This document shows, in pieces, positions 23,786 through 33,112 of a stretch of 64,000 nt of DNA; the stretch's first letter is position 1, and every line of letters starts with the position of its first letter. Origin of the DNA: UMGS1225 sp034086705 (GTDB lineage: Bacteria; Bacillota; Clostridia; Oscillospirales; CAG-272); contig JAXDZV010000032.1 in assembly GCA_034086705.1 (NCBI GenBank), positions 3,223 to 67,222 on the forward strand. Reading direction: 5' to 3'. The position numbers and the translations under genes are program-made. Below the pieces are notes generated by a model that saw nothing but the letters and a program-made list of their open reading frames with translations, was not told the origin of the DNA and made no database searches.

Positions 23786-26700
23786 TTATTCTTTAAAAAA
23801 TGCAACGGCTGCCTTGAATAGGTGTATGTCATATTCGCCGGGTACATTTTTATACAATCCGTTGCCTATCCGCTCACTATGCCCCATTTTTCCGAACACT
23901 CTGCCGTCCGGAGAAGTGATTCCCTCCACAGCCCAGGCGGAGTTGTTGGGGTTGTATGCGATCTGATCGGTCGCACGGCCGCCGGCATCCACATATTGCG
24001 TTGCAATTTGACCGTTGGCAGCAAGCTGCGCAAGCTGCGCATCGCTGGCAATGAATCGCCCCTCCCCATGGGAAATCGGGACACTGACAATATCGCCCGG
24101 GTGCATATACCGCAGCCAGGGTGAGCGGTTGGTGACAATGCGCGTACGAACTATCTTAGACTGATGCCGCCCAATACGATTATACGTCAGTGTGGGAGCA
24201 GTGGGATTCGGATCGACAATTTTTCCGAAAGGCACCAATCCGAGTTTGATCAGTGCCTGAAACCCATTGCAAACACCAAGTATCAGGCCGCCGCGTCTGT
24301 CCAGCAAATCTTCCGTTGCCGCTCGCACGGCAGCGTTGCGAAATACCGCGGTTATAAATTTCCCGGATCCATCCGGCTCGTCCGCACCGGAAAAGCCTCC
24401 CGGTATAAACAGCATCTGCGCGCGCCGCAACGACGCTGCCAGCGCCGCAACGCTTTGCTCTATGCGTTCCGGAGAAAGATTGTTCAGCACAAGCAACTCC
24501 GGCAACGCACCTGCCTCTTCCACGGCGGCCGCACTGTCATATTCACAGTTGGTGCCCGGAAATACCGGAATCAAAACGAGCGGCTTTGCCGTGCGCACAG
24601 CGGGTGCGGCAGGAGGCGTCTGCAGTTCCGCCGGCTCATCTAACGTCGGAATTTCCGTGTCGGCGGATGCTTGCTGCATAGGATATACGCCTTCCAATGT
24701 ACCACAATAGCACTGTAAAATAACATCTGTCCCCACCTTGGCATCCCGGTAGCAAAAGCTTTGTTCCGCAGTGACAACGCCAAGCGGCAGCGCGTCCGGC
24801 ACGTCTTGCCGCACCGATAAAACAAACGCGCCGTAGCAAACATCAAACAGTTCCCGCATGTTGCGCCCGGCATCGAAACAAAAGCCAAACCCGTTGCCAA
24901 AGCACATCTTCATAACCGCCTCTGCAACCCCGCCATAGCCCGGTGTATACGCCGCCTGCACAACGCCGCTGTGTATCAGCGCACTGACTTTCTCATACAA
25001 CGCTTTCTGAGAAACCGGGTTCGGCAAGCCGCTTGCTTCCAGCTGCGGCCGCAGCAACACAAGGCGCTCCCCCGCATGGGTACAGGTATTGCAGACTATA
25101 TGCTCTATTTGTTCTGTCGTGACGGCAAAAGAAACCAGCGTTGGAGGCACATCCAGCTCCTCAAAACTGCCACTCATGGAATCTTTTCCGCCGATCGCAC
25201 CAACCCCCAGATCCATCTGTGCCGCAAACGCTCCCAGCAGCGCTGCAAGCGGCGCGCCCCAGCGTGCCGGGTCTTTTCCAGGGCGCGGGAAATACTCCTG
25301 CAGCGTCAAATACACCTCCGAGAAAGATGCACCGGCAGCAATTAATTTTGAAACCGATTCTACCACAGCTAAGTATGCGCCGTGGTATGGGCTTTTTTCA
25401 GAAATATACGGATTATACCCCCACGCCATCACAGAACAGGTATTGGTCTGCCCGTGCGGTACCGGAATTTTCTGCACCATCGCCTGTACCGGCGTTATTT
25501 GCCGCACGCCGCCGTAAGGCATCAAAACGGCGCCCGCACCGATCGTAGAGTCAAACCGCTCACCCAGCCCCCGTTTATCACAAACATTCAAATCTGCTGC
25601 AAGTGTTTGCAGAGCAATGACAAAATCAGAATGAAACGGCCGGGAATACGGCTCTGCAGGCGCAACCGCAACGCGCGTATGTTTTTGTGCACCGTTAGTA
25701 TCCAAAAATGCACGGCGCAAATTGACCACGGTTTCGCCACGCCAGCACATCATAAGGCGCGGTTCTGCACATACCTGTGCCACCGGCGTTGCCAGAAGAT
25801 TCTCCGCCTGCGCCAACTCAATGAGCTGCGCAGCGTCCTCTGCTGCCACAACCACTGCCATACGCTCCTGCGATTCGCTGATGGCAAGCTCCGTACCATC
25901 CAGTCCTTCATACTTCTTCGGAACTGCGTCTAAATCTATGCGCAGCCCCTCTGCCAATTCCCCAATTGCGACACAGACACCACCGGCGCCGAAATCGTTA
26001 CACCGTTTGATCATTTGGCAAGCCTTGGGGTTTTTGAAAAAGCGCTGCAGCTTTCTTTCCTGTACCGCGTTCCCTTTTTGTACCTCCGCGCCGCAATGCT
26101 CCAACGATTGTACCGTATGCGACTTGGAAGAACCCGTTGCACCGCCACAGCCGTCTCTTCCTGTTTTCCCACCGAGCAAAATAACAACATCTCCCGCCTG
26201 CGGCTGCGCACGGCGTACCTGCTCTGCAGGCGCCGCTGCAATAACAGCACCAAGCTCCATATGCTTTGCCAGATAGCCGGGATGATACAACTCATCCACA
26301 ATTCCGGTTGCAAGCCCGATTTGGTTGCCATAGGAGGCATATCCGGCAGCCGCCGTTGTTACAATTTTTCGCTGCGGTAGCTTGCCGGGTAACGTCTTTT
26401 CCACCGGCTGCCTCGGATCTGCCGCACCGGTCAGCCGCATGGCGCCGTATACATATGCTCTGCCGGAAAGCGGATCTCGAATTGCGCCGCCGATACAAGT
26501 CGCCGCGCCGCCGAATGGTTCAATCTCCGTAGGGTGATTATGGGTCTCATTTTTAAACAGCAGCAGCCACGGTTCTTTTTTTCCGTTGCGTTCTACATCG
26601 ATTTTTACCGTGCATGCGTTGATTTCTTCCGAAGCATCCAACCGATCCAAACGGCCGGTTTTCACCAGGTATTTTGCAGCCAACGTTGCAACATCCATCA

Positions 26701-27490
26701 AGCATATCGGTTTTTTGCTGTCAAGCTGCGTGCGTGTTTGCTGATATGTCTGCCAGGTCTTTTGCAAAAGGTCGTCTGCAAACTGCACATCGTCCAGCTG
26801 CGTAAGAAAAGTGGTATGGCGGCAATGATCAGACCAATAGGTATCAATGACACGCAGCTCTGTCAAAGTAGGATCTCGCTGTTCAGTACAAAAATAATCA
26901 CGGCAAAACCGAACATCGTCCAAATCCATGGCCAACCCCAGCCGCTGCGCGAGCGCTTCCAGCGCAAGATCGTCCATTGCACAAAAACCCTCTACCGTCT
27001 GAATCGGCGCGGGCTCGGGATATGTCGCCTGCAGCGAAGCCACGGGCGCAGGGTCTGCTTGCCGTGCCTCAACGGGGTTAATTAAGTACTTTTGAATACA
27101 GGAAAATGCTGCCTGATCCAACTCTCCGTAAAACAAATAAACCTTTGCCGTTTTGACCAGAGGCCGCTCTCCTTTGCATAAAAGTTGGATACATTCCGCA
27201 GCCGAATCGGCGCGCTGATCAAACTGACCGGGTAAATATTCCACACAGAGCATTTGTGCTCCCTTACAATCAGGCGCATCAAATGTGCAAGTATCCACCG
27301 CCGGTTCCGAAAGTACCGTCTGTACGGCATATAAAAACGTCTCTTCGGTAAGCCCCTGCACGTCATAGCGATTCCATATGCGCACATCTTTTAGCGCACG
27401 AATTTGCAAAATCTCCCGCAGCTCTGTGCAAAGCGCTTTGGCTTCGTCGGCAAAAGCAGGCTTTTTTTCTACGTACACCCTATATACCAT
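23786..27490 (-). CDS. purL: Phosphoribosylformylglycinamidine synthase, single-chain
   Basis: Converts FGAR to FGAM with glutamine and ATP, the fourth step of purine synthesis. The 1234-residue protein is the large fused type: a linker and two ATP-grasp-like AIR-synthase halves, with NETHNHPTEIEPFGGAAT and FGAGGVCVAIGEL, then a C-terminal glutaminase with VLIPVFPGTNCEYD, LILGVCNGFQALIKLG (catalytic Cys) and ISHGEGRFIA (His, Glu). The fused form avoids separate PurQ and PurS. It lies 3 bp after purD. Confidence 0.96.
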   Translation of the reverse strand: MVYRVYVEKKPAFADEAKALCTELREILQIRALKDVRIWNRYDVQGLTEETFLYAVQTVLSEPAVDTCTFDAPDCKGAQMLCVEYLPGQFDQRADSAAECIQLLCKGERPLVKTAKVYLFYGELDQAAFSCIQKYLINPVEARQADPAPVASLQATYPEPAPIQTVEGFCAMDDLALEALAQRLGLAMDLDDVRFCRDYFCTEQRDPTLTELRVIDTYWSDHCRHTTFLTQLDDVQFADDLLQKTWQTYQQTRTQLDSKKPICLMDVATLAAKYLVKTGRLDRLDASEEINACTVKIDVERNGKKEPWLLLFKNETHNHPTEIEPFGGAATCIGGAIRDPLSGRAYVYGAMRLTGAADPRQPVEKTLPGKLPQRKIVTTAAAGYASYGNQIGLATGIVDELYHPGYLAKHMELGAVIAAAPAEQVRRAQPQAGDVVILLGGKTGRDGCGGATGSSKSHTVQSLEHCGAEVQKGNAVQERKLQRFFKNPKACQMIKRCNDFGAGGVCVAIGELAEGLRIDLDAVPKKYEGLDGTELAISESQERMAVVVAAEDAAQLIELAQAENLLATPVAQVCAEPRLMMCWRGETVVNLRRAFLDTNGAQKHTRVAVAPAEPYSRPFHSDFVIALQTLAADLNVCDKRGLGERFDSTIGAGAVLMPYGGVRQITPVQAMVQKIPVPHGQTNTCSVMAWGYNPYISEKSPYHGAYLAVVESVSKLIAAGASFSEVYLTLQEYFPRPGKDPARWGAPLAALLGAFAAQMDLGVGAIGGKDSMSGSFEELDVPPTLVSFAVTTEQIEHIVCNTCTHAGERLVLLRPQLEASGLPNPVSQKALYEKVSALIHSGVVQAAYTPGYGGVAEAVMKMCFGNGFGFCFDAGRNMRELFDVCYGAFVLSVRQDVPDALPLGVVTAEQSFCYRDAKVGTDVILQCYCGTLEGVYPMQQASADTEIPTLDEPAELQTPPAAPAVRTAKPLVLIPVFPGTNCEYDSAAAVEEAGALPELLVLNNLSPERIEQSVAALAASLRRAQMLFIPGGFSGADEPDGSGKFITAVFRNAAVRAATEDLLDRRGGLILGVCNGFQALIKLGLVPFGKIVDPNPTAPTLTYNRIGRHQSKIVRTRIVTNRSPWLRYMHPGDIVSVPISHGEGRFIASDAQLAQLAANGQIATQYVDAGGRATDQIAYNPNNSAWAVEGITSPDGRVFGKMGHSERIGNGLYKNVPGEYDIHLFKAAVAFFKE

Positions 27491-27493
27491 AGC

Positions 27494-28765
27494 TCACTCC
27501 CCCAAAATCTGCAACGCTTTCTGCCCGATATCCCGCCGACAGAAACCGTTTGCAAAATCAACCCTGTCTGCAAGCGCATATGCATCGTTCACCGCTTCGC
27601 GCAGCGTTTGCCGCACCGCCGTAACACCAAGCACCCTGCCGCCAGCGCTGCGCAAGCCATCCTCAGCACACTTGGCTCCGGCAACATATATTTCTTCTCC
27701 GGCCGCCGTCTGCGGCAGGTGTATTGGGCATCCGGATTCGTAGCTGCCCGGATAACCGTTGGATGCCAAAACCACGCAGCAGGCACTCTGCTCACGCCAG
27801 CGAACCGGTATGCTGGCAAGCGTACCCTGTGTTGTTGCCTGCATCACGCACAGCAAGTCACTTTCCAAAAGCGGCAGCACCACCTGCGTTTCCGGATCTC
27901 CGAACCGGCAATTATATTCGATGACCCGCGGCCCCTGCCGCGTCAGCATTAAACCAAAATACAAGCAACCCCTGAATTCTCTGCCCTCTGCTTGCAGCGC
28001 ACGCACTGTCGGCAGAAAGATTTTTTGCATACAGAGTTGCGCGATCTGCGGTGTATAATACGGATTGGGTGCAATCGTCCCCATCCCGCCGGTGTTGGGT
28101 CCGGTGTCATTATCATGGGCTCGCTTGTGGTCCATGGAGGAAATCATCGGTACAACCGTTGTACCGTCGGTAAAGGTTAAGACAGATACCTCCACCCCTT
28201 CCAAGAATGCTTCGATGACAATGCGACTGCCGCTTTCTCCGAACTTTCTTTCCTGCATGCTTTGCAAAATTGCCTCTTTCGCCTGCGCACGAGTCTGCGC
28301 TATGACAACGCCTTTTCCAAGTGCCAGCCCGTCCGCCTTGATCACCAGCGGCAGCGGTGCCTTTTCTGCATAGGCAAGCGCCCGTTCCACATCCGTAAAT
28401 GCCTCCCAATCCGCAGTGGGAATGCCATACTTTTTCATCAGTTCTTTGGCATACACCTTGCTTCCTTCGATCATCGCAGCGTTTCTGCGCGGTCCGAAGC
28501 AGGCAATCCCCGCCTGCTCCAGCGCATCCACGCAGCCTAATACCAGCGGGTCGTCCGGTGCTATCACCGCATAGTCAATCTGTTTTTCAACGGCAAAACG
28601 CACAATTGCATCAATGTCTTTTGCAGCAATCGGTACACATATCGCATCCGCCGCAATACCGCCGTTTCCCGGCAATGCATAAATCTGCTCTGCTGCCGGG
28701 CTCTCCCGCAGCTTCTTAATGATGGCGTGTTCTCGCCCGCCACTGCCGACTACCAACAGCTTCAT
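27494..28765 (-). CDS. purD: Phosphoribosylamine-glycine ligase
   Basis: GAR synthetase, the second step of purine synthesis. The 423-residue protein begins MKLLVVGSGGREHAIIKKL, has the ATP-grasp segments PLVIKADGLALGKGVVIA and SVLTFTDGTTVVPM, and RVIEYNCRFGDPETQ for metal binding. ATG 28765 was chosen because it has GGGAGG upstream and matches the family start; a longer frame from 28807 was rejected. It lies 19 bp after the AICAR transformylase gene. Confidence 0.96.
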   Translation of the reverse strand: MKLLVVGSGGREHAIIKKLRESPAAEQIYALPGNGGIAADAICVPIAAKDIDAIVRFAVEKQIDYAVIAPDDPLVLGCVDALEQAGIACFGPRRNAAMIEGSKVYAKELMKKYGIPTADWEAFTDVERALAYAEKAPLPLVIKADGLALGKGVVIAQTRAQAKEAILQSMQERKFGESGSRIVIEAFLEGVEVSVLTFTDGTTVVPMISSMDHKRAHDNDTGPNTGGMGTIAPNPYYTPQIAQLCMQKIFLPTVRALQAEGREFRGCLYFGLMLTRQGPRVIEYNCRFGDPETQVVLPLLESDLLCVMQATTQGTLASIPVRWREQSACCVVLASNGYPGSYESGCPIHLPQTAAGEEIYVAGAKCAEDGLRSAGGRVLGVTAVRQTLREAVNDAYALADRVDFANGFCRRDIGQKALQILGE

Positions 28766-28784
28766 TCTACGCCTCCCACACACA

Positions 28785-29969
28785 TCAATGGTGAAAAAGT
28801 CTGACACCGGTAAAGGCCATCAGAACACCTTCTGCATCGCAACGGGCGATTACATCCGCATCCCGAATGGAACCCCCCGGTTGCGCGACATAACGTACAC
28901 CGCTACGTACAGCACGGGCAATATTATCCGCGAAAGGGAAAAAGGCATCTGATGCAAGTGCAACGTCTCTTTTTGCCGCAAGAAATGATTCTTTTTCTTC
29001 CCGCGTCAGCGGCTGCGGCCGCTTTGTAAAATACTTTTCATACTGTTCCGCCGCACAAACATCTTCCTCATTTTGATTAATATATCCGTCAATCACGTTG
29101 TCGCGCTCTGGTCTTGAAAGCTCCGGCCGCAGCGGCAGGCCCAATACCTTTTCATGCTGCCGCAAAAGAAACGTGTCTGCCTTGTTTCCTGCCAGACGGG
29201 TGCAGTGAATGCGAGACTGCTGCCCCGCTCCCACGCCGATAGCCTGTCCGTCCAGCGCATAGCACACCGAATTGGATTGCGTATATTTCAGTGTAATCAG
29301 CGCAACAGTCAGATCACGCGCAGCACTCTGCGGAAGCGTTCGATTCTGGGTAACAATATTGGAAAGCAGCGCAGGGCTCAGAGAAATATCATTTCGTTTT
29401 TGTTCAAAGGTGATCCCGAAAACCTCGCGCCGTTCCGTTGCGGGTGGTTCATATGCAGGGTCGATTTGTACAATCGTATAGTTGCCGCCCCGCTTTGTAC
29501 GCAATATCTCCAGTGCACGCGCCGTATACCCCGGCGCAATCACGCCATCAGATACCTCCCGTTTGAGCAACAGCGCCGTTGTCTCATCGCAAACATCACT
29601 CAGTGCAGCCCAATCCCCGAATGAGCACAGCCGATCGGCTCCGCGTGCCCGTGCATATGCGCACGCCAGCGGCGAATCGTTCAAATTCGGGATGTCGTCC
29701 ACAAAACAGGCGTGTTGCAATTTTTCCGATAACGGCAATCCGATCGCCGCCCCCGCAGGGCTGACATGTTTAAAAGATGCAGCTGCCGCTACCCCGAGCG
29801 ATGCACGTAACTCACGTACCAGCTGCCACGCATTACAGGCATCGAGCAAATTGATGTAGCCGGCGCGCCCGCCAAGCACGGTGAACGGAAGCTGCGTCCC
29901 CTCGGCTGCGTAAACGCGCGCGGGCGCCTGGTTTGGGTTACAGCCGTATTTCAGTGTGTATTCCTGCAT
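28785..29969 (-). CDS. Stand-alone AICAR transformylase (PurH C-terminal domain only)
   Basis: Transfers the formyl group of 10-formyl-THF to AICAR, giving FAICAR. The 394-residue protein starts MQEYTLKYGCNPNQAPARV and contains INLLDACNAWQLVREL and AAAASFKHVSPAGAAIG, where the KH pair is catalytic in PurH. The N-terminal MGS-like IMP cyclohydrolase domain of ordinary PurH is missing. The missing activity is supplied by the PurO-type gene directly upstream, which it overlaps by 19 bp. This split arrangement is known in some Clostridia and archaea. Confidence 0.93.
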   Translation of the reverse strand: MQEYTLKYGCNPNQAPARVYAAEGTQLPFTVLGGRAGYINLLDACNAWQLVRELRASLGVAAAASFKHVSPAGAAIGLPLSEKLQHACFVDDIPNLNDSPLACAYARARGADRLCSFGDWAALSDVCDETTALLLKREVSDGVIAPGYTARALEILRTKRGGNYTIVQIDPAYEPPATERREVFGITFEQKRNDISLSPALLSNIVTQNRTLPQSAARDLTVALITLKYTQSNSVCYALDGQAIGVGAGQQSRIHCTRLAGNKADTFLLRQHEKVLGLPLRPELSRPERDNVIDGYINQNEEDVCAAEQYEKYFTKRPQPLTREEKESFLAAKRDVALASDAFFPFADNIARAVRSGVRYVAQPGGSIRDADVIARCDAEGVLMAFTGVRLFHH

Positions 29970-30703
29970 TTTTCACACGCTCCTTCGTATTGATTGATTA
30001 CCCTATCCGTATACTTCTTCGTTTGCAAATCGGTATATCGCACATACAACGAAATCCGGTTTGCGCCGTGCAACCCCTGCCACAGGTGTGCTGTAAAAGC
30101 GTCAATATCGTCGTCAATCCGAACACACCGAGGCTCCCCTGTAAAACTCGGAAGCGGATCGCCGTCTGCCTGATATGTATGCAGCAAGTGCCCGCGGCCG
30201 CATAAAGCCGGATAGGAAAACAAAAAGCGGTCACACGCGCTGCCGGACGCGTCCGCACTTTTCAATATGCTCATTTCATAATAAAAATCGTCTTGCTGTA
30301 GATGCAGAATGCCGCTGATACGCGGGGTGAAATGCGGTGCGTCCGGCTCAAAGCACCGCTGTGTCAGCGCCTGCGCAAAGCTGCCGCCCGCTTGAAGCGT
30401 TTGTACGATGGTATCCGTTTGATCACCATTTGTAACGACAAGACAGTTTTCATACGACCGCACGGCAGCATAGATGATCAGCGACGGATCCTCAACAAGC
30501 TCCGGGCGGGCTGCCTGTGTGAAAACCTCTCCCCCGCGTACCGCAAACACCCGGTTACGGCTATTAGCACTGCGCCCCATAATAAAATACCCACTCACCG
30601 CACAGCGCCCGTTTGCAGTTTTTCCGATCAGAATTCCACGCCCCGGATAGGTGTTTTCCTGTAAAAGCTCCCACGGCGCTTTGCAGTTCTTTTCTTCTGC
30701 CAT
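29951..30703 (-). CDS. purO: IMP cyclohydrolase, PurO family
   Basis: Closes FAICAR to IMP, the last step of purine synthesis. The 250-residue protein carries NTYPGRGILIGKTANG, the diagnostic YFIMGRSANSRNRVF block, and TPRISGILHLQQDDFYYEM. This is the PurO (PF07826-type) fold, first known from archaea, and unrelated to the cyclohydrolase domain of PurH. An AAGGAGG site lies 11 bases before the ATG. It overlaps the AICAR transformylase gene, so the two enzymes that replace PurH are made together. Confidence 0.9.
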   Translation of the reverse strand: MAEEKNCKAPWELLQENTYPGRGILIGKTANGRCAVSGYFIMGRSANSRNRVFAVRGGEVFTQAARPELVEDPSLIIYAAVRSYENCLVVTNGDQTDTIVQTLQAGGSFAQALTQRCFEPDAPHFTPRISGILHLQQDDFYYEMSILKSADASGSACDRFLFSYPALCGRGHLLHTYQADGDPLPSFTGEPRCVRIDDDIDAFTAHLWQGLHGANRISLYVRYTDLQTKKYTDRVINQYEGACEKCRNTH

Positions 30704-30776
30704 CTTTTCTTATTCCTCCTTATATGCACGGTAGCCGCTGCGTTACCGCCGCGTTTGCCCCGTAGATCTGTCTTTT

Positions 30777-31421
30777 TTACTCTTTGTTTTGTTTGGTTTT
30801 TTGGTATGTCAGGCACGGCAGCAAAAGCGCACCGGCGCTGTTGCCGAGCAAAACAAGCAACATAAACCACAGCATCTGCGCGGTATAACAACGCGCTGCT
30901 GCAAAATAGAAGAAATCCGCCACAGAATGCTCAAAGCCGCATACCAGAAATACCGGCACACAAAGCAGCACGCCAAGCATTGTATTTTTCTCCCGGTATA
31001 GCCGCACAGCACAGTCCATCAGTACCCCGCAAAAGAATCCGCGCGTAAACACCGTAAAAGCAGATGCACTCAGTTTTGCTGTGCAAAGAGCCTCTGCTGC
31101 CTGTGCCACAGCCCCCGCAGCATAACGCATCCATACCCCCAAAAGCCATACACTTGCTAAATTTGCAAACAACCCAATCAGCAGCGACACCGCCTCCGTA
31201 CGGCTGCGGCGCTGTATGAAAAATCCTACCTGCCCTGTAAACAAAATATACTCTCTGTACAAAATGCAAACCAATGCCACCGAAAACAGCCCCGACGCCA
31301 CATACCGATTTTCACACAACAAAAACACACATCCACCCACCGCTATCAGCACACCGGCACAAACGCCGCGCCGCAGCACCTGCAACAAACTGCCTGCTTT
31401 GTTTGCTTCACCTACCCCCAT
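30777..31421 (-). CDS. Formate/nitrite transporter (FNT) family membrane protein
   Basis: A 214-residue membrane protein with about six hydrophobic helices. VLRRGVCAGVLIAVGG opens the first helix, ILFTGQVGFF matches the FNT loop, FTRGFFCGVLMDCAV parallels the GxxCNxLVxxA element, and LVCGFEHSVADFFYF carries the conserved pore His in the family's FEH motif. The start at 31421 has AAGGAG at ideal spacing. It leads the ZTP-controlled purine operon that ends with fhs, so formate is the probable solute. It is shorter and more diverged than FocA; assignment is by motif. Confidence 0.8.
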   Translation of the reverse strand: MGVGEANKAGSLLQVLRRGVCAGVLIAVGGCVFLLCENRYVASGLFSVALVCILYREYILFTGQVGFFIQRRSRTEAVSLLIGLFANLASVWLLGVWMRYAAGAVAQAAEALCTAKLSASAFTVFTRGFFCGVLMDCAVRLYREKNTMLGVLLCVPVFLVCGFEHSVADFFYFAAARCYTAQMLWFMLLVLLGNSAGALLLPCLTYQKTKQNKE

Positions 31422-31445
31422 ACACACTCCTTTTCCGCTGACCTT

Positions 31446-31580
31446 AAAAAAGCTGGGCGCAATTAAAGTATCGGAATACATTAACTGCGCCCAGACGGTC
31501 GGCCCGGAAGCACGAGACCTCCGGTATGTGTTCTTTGCTCCCATGCAGTGCTCTGCAGATCCGTCAGTTACAAAGAACCT
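31446..31580 (-). promoter_or_regulatory. ZTP (pfl) riboswitch with overlapping terminator
   Basis: In the 5' leader of the FNT-pur-fhs operon, P1 is formed by GUUCUUUG (31571-31578) and CAAAGAAC (31530-31537). It encloses a conserved GUAACUGACGGA-like strand and GGGAGC. A second hairpin follows, then the 3' domain CCGACCGUCUGGGCGCA (31486-31502), matching the pfl CCGCCUGGGC signature. The CUGGGCGCA of the aptamer also forms the 5' arm of a strong terminator hairpin (31453-31461 with 31486-31494) followed by six U (31446-31451). Ligand binding would block the terminator and turn the operon on when ZTP rises, i.e. when 10-formyl-THF is short. Confidence 0.85.
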
Positions 31581-31597
31581 ATTCTTTTGTTACAATT

Positions 31598-31627
31598 ATT
31601 ATACCACGGCGCCGTTGAGAGTGTCAA
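31598..31627 (-). promoter_or_regulatory. Strong promoter of the ZTP-controlled FNT-purO-purD-purL-fhs operon
   Basis: Minus strand TTGACA (31622-31627) and TATAAT (31598-31603), both perfect, 18-bp spacer. Transcription would start about 10-15 bases before the riboswitch P1. Confidence 0.88.
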
Positions 31628-31671
31628 CGAGTCGATTTCATTGTTCACAAGATGTTCATAAACTTGCTGCC

Positions 31672-33090
31672 TCAGGTACGGAAAAACGCCTTGACAGCAC
31701 GGTAAGTCTCAAACACATCAAATTTGGAAACGAGCTCAAAGGGCGCATGCATCGAAAGCACAGGCACACCGATATCAATGGTGTCAATATTATGCTGAGC
31801 AATATACATCGCCACGGTTCCGCCACCGCCCTGATCCACCTTGCCCAGTTCCCCCGTCTGCCAGAGCACGCCCGCATCGTCAAAGCACTGCCGCACAAAC
31901 CCAAAGAATGAAGCACTGGCATCAGAAGTGCCGCTTTTTCCGCGGGCGCCGGTATATTTGGTGACAACCACACCGCGGTTGATATATGCAGCGTTGCGCT
32001 TATCATACACGGAGGCAAAATTCGGATCATATGCCGCATTGACATCGGCACTCAGACACGCGGATGCGGCGCGTACCGCTCGAGGATTTGCACCGCAGGC
32101 AAGACTCAGATCTTCCAGCAAGTCCGTCAGGATATCGCACTGCATCCCGCTGACTCCGTTGCTACCGGTTTCCTCTTTATCTGCCAGCACCGCATATACG
32201 GTATGGCGGGGTGCGGAACATTCCAATAGCGCACGCAGCATCGGATATGCACACACGCGGTCGTCATGTCCATAGGCACCGATCAAGGAACGGTCCAAGC
32301 CAACGTCACGTGCGGAAAAGGCCGGAACCAGACACAGCTCAGAGGTAATCAGGTCTGTCTCCGTTAAGCCGTATTTTTCCTGTAAAAGGCGCAACACATT
32401 TAGCTTGATTGCTTCTTCTCCCTGTACGTCGGGGCACGGCTCTGTGCCGCACAGCGCATTCAAATCCTCTCCGCCGATTGCCTCTGCCAGTGGCTTTGCA
32501 CTTTGATCCTTTCCCAAATGCGGCAACAAATCGGTAATACAAAACACGGGATCGCCTGCCTGGTCCCCAATGCAAATTTCAATTTGTTTGCCCGCAGCGG
32601 TTACCACTGTGCCATACAACGCCAATGGCAATGTCGGCCATTGATATTTGCGGATGCCGCCGTAATAATGCGTTTTCAGCAACGCCATGCCGTTTTCTTC
32701 GTACAACGGCACCGGCTTCAGATCCAGCCGGGGAGAATCAATGTGCGCGGCGGCAAGCCGCACCCCCTTTTCCATCGGTTCGCTGCCGATAACAAACAAA
32801 TGCAAACTCTTACCGCGGTTGTTGTAATAAAACCGATCACCGCTGTGAACGGCACAGCCGAAAGTATACGGTTTAAATCCCGCCTGTTCTGCCAACCGCA
32901 CCGCATACCGCACGCACGCCTGCTCGGTTTTTCCTCCGTCTAAAAACGCCTTGTAGTCCGCACAAAAAGCTTCTGCCTGAGCGCGGCTTTGTGTCGTCTG
33001 CACTTGTGCCGCGGTCTGCGGTGTATAGCACAATGTTTTCCGCAGCTCTTCCGCTTGTACAGTTTGGTTTAATGATGTTCTGGTTTCCAT
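31672..33090 (-). CDS. M18 family aminopeptidase
   Basis: A 472-residue di-zinc aminopeptidase of the aspartyl aminopeptidase family. Motifs with metal ligands or catalytic residues are VRLAAAHIDSPRLDLKP (His, Asp), HYYGGIRKYQW, GAYGHDDRVCAYPML (His, Asp), LADKEETGSNG (catalytic Glu and ligand Glu), and IGVPVLSMHAPFELVSKFD (His). The family trims N-terminal residues from peptides in the cytoplasm. It is the last gene of the DUF951-prfA run, 22 bp after the transglycosylase gene, and ends 45 bp before the next promoter. Confidence 0.93.
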   Translation of the reverse strand: METRTSLNQTVQAEELRKTLCYTPQTAAQVQTTQSRAQAEAFCADYKAFLDGGKTEQACVRYAVRLAEQAGFKPYTFGCAVHSGDRFYYNNRGKSLHLFVIGSEPMEKGVRLAAAHIDSPRLDLKPVPLYEENGMALLKTHYYGGIRKYQWPTLPLALYGTVVTAAGKQIEICIGDQAGDPVFCITDLLPHLGKDQSAKPLAEAIGGEDLNALCGTEPCPDVQGEEAIKLNVLRLLQEKYGLTETDLITSELCLVPAFSARDVGLDRSLIGAYGHDDRVCAYPMLRALLECSAPRHTVYAVLADKEETGSNGVSGMQCDILTDLLEDLSLACGANPRAVRAASACLSADVNAAYDPNFASVYDKRNAAYINRGVVVTKYTGARGKSGTSDASASFFGFVRQCFDDAGVLWQTGELGKVDQGGGGTVAMYIAQHNIDTIDIGVPVLSMHAPFELVSKFDVFETYRAVKAFFRT

Positions 33091-33112
33091 GGTTCATCCG
33101 TCCTTTCCGGGA

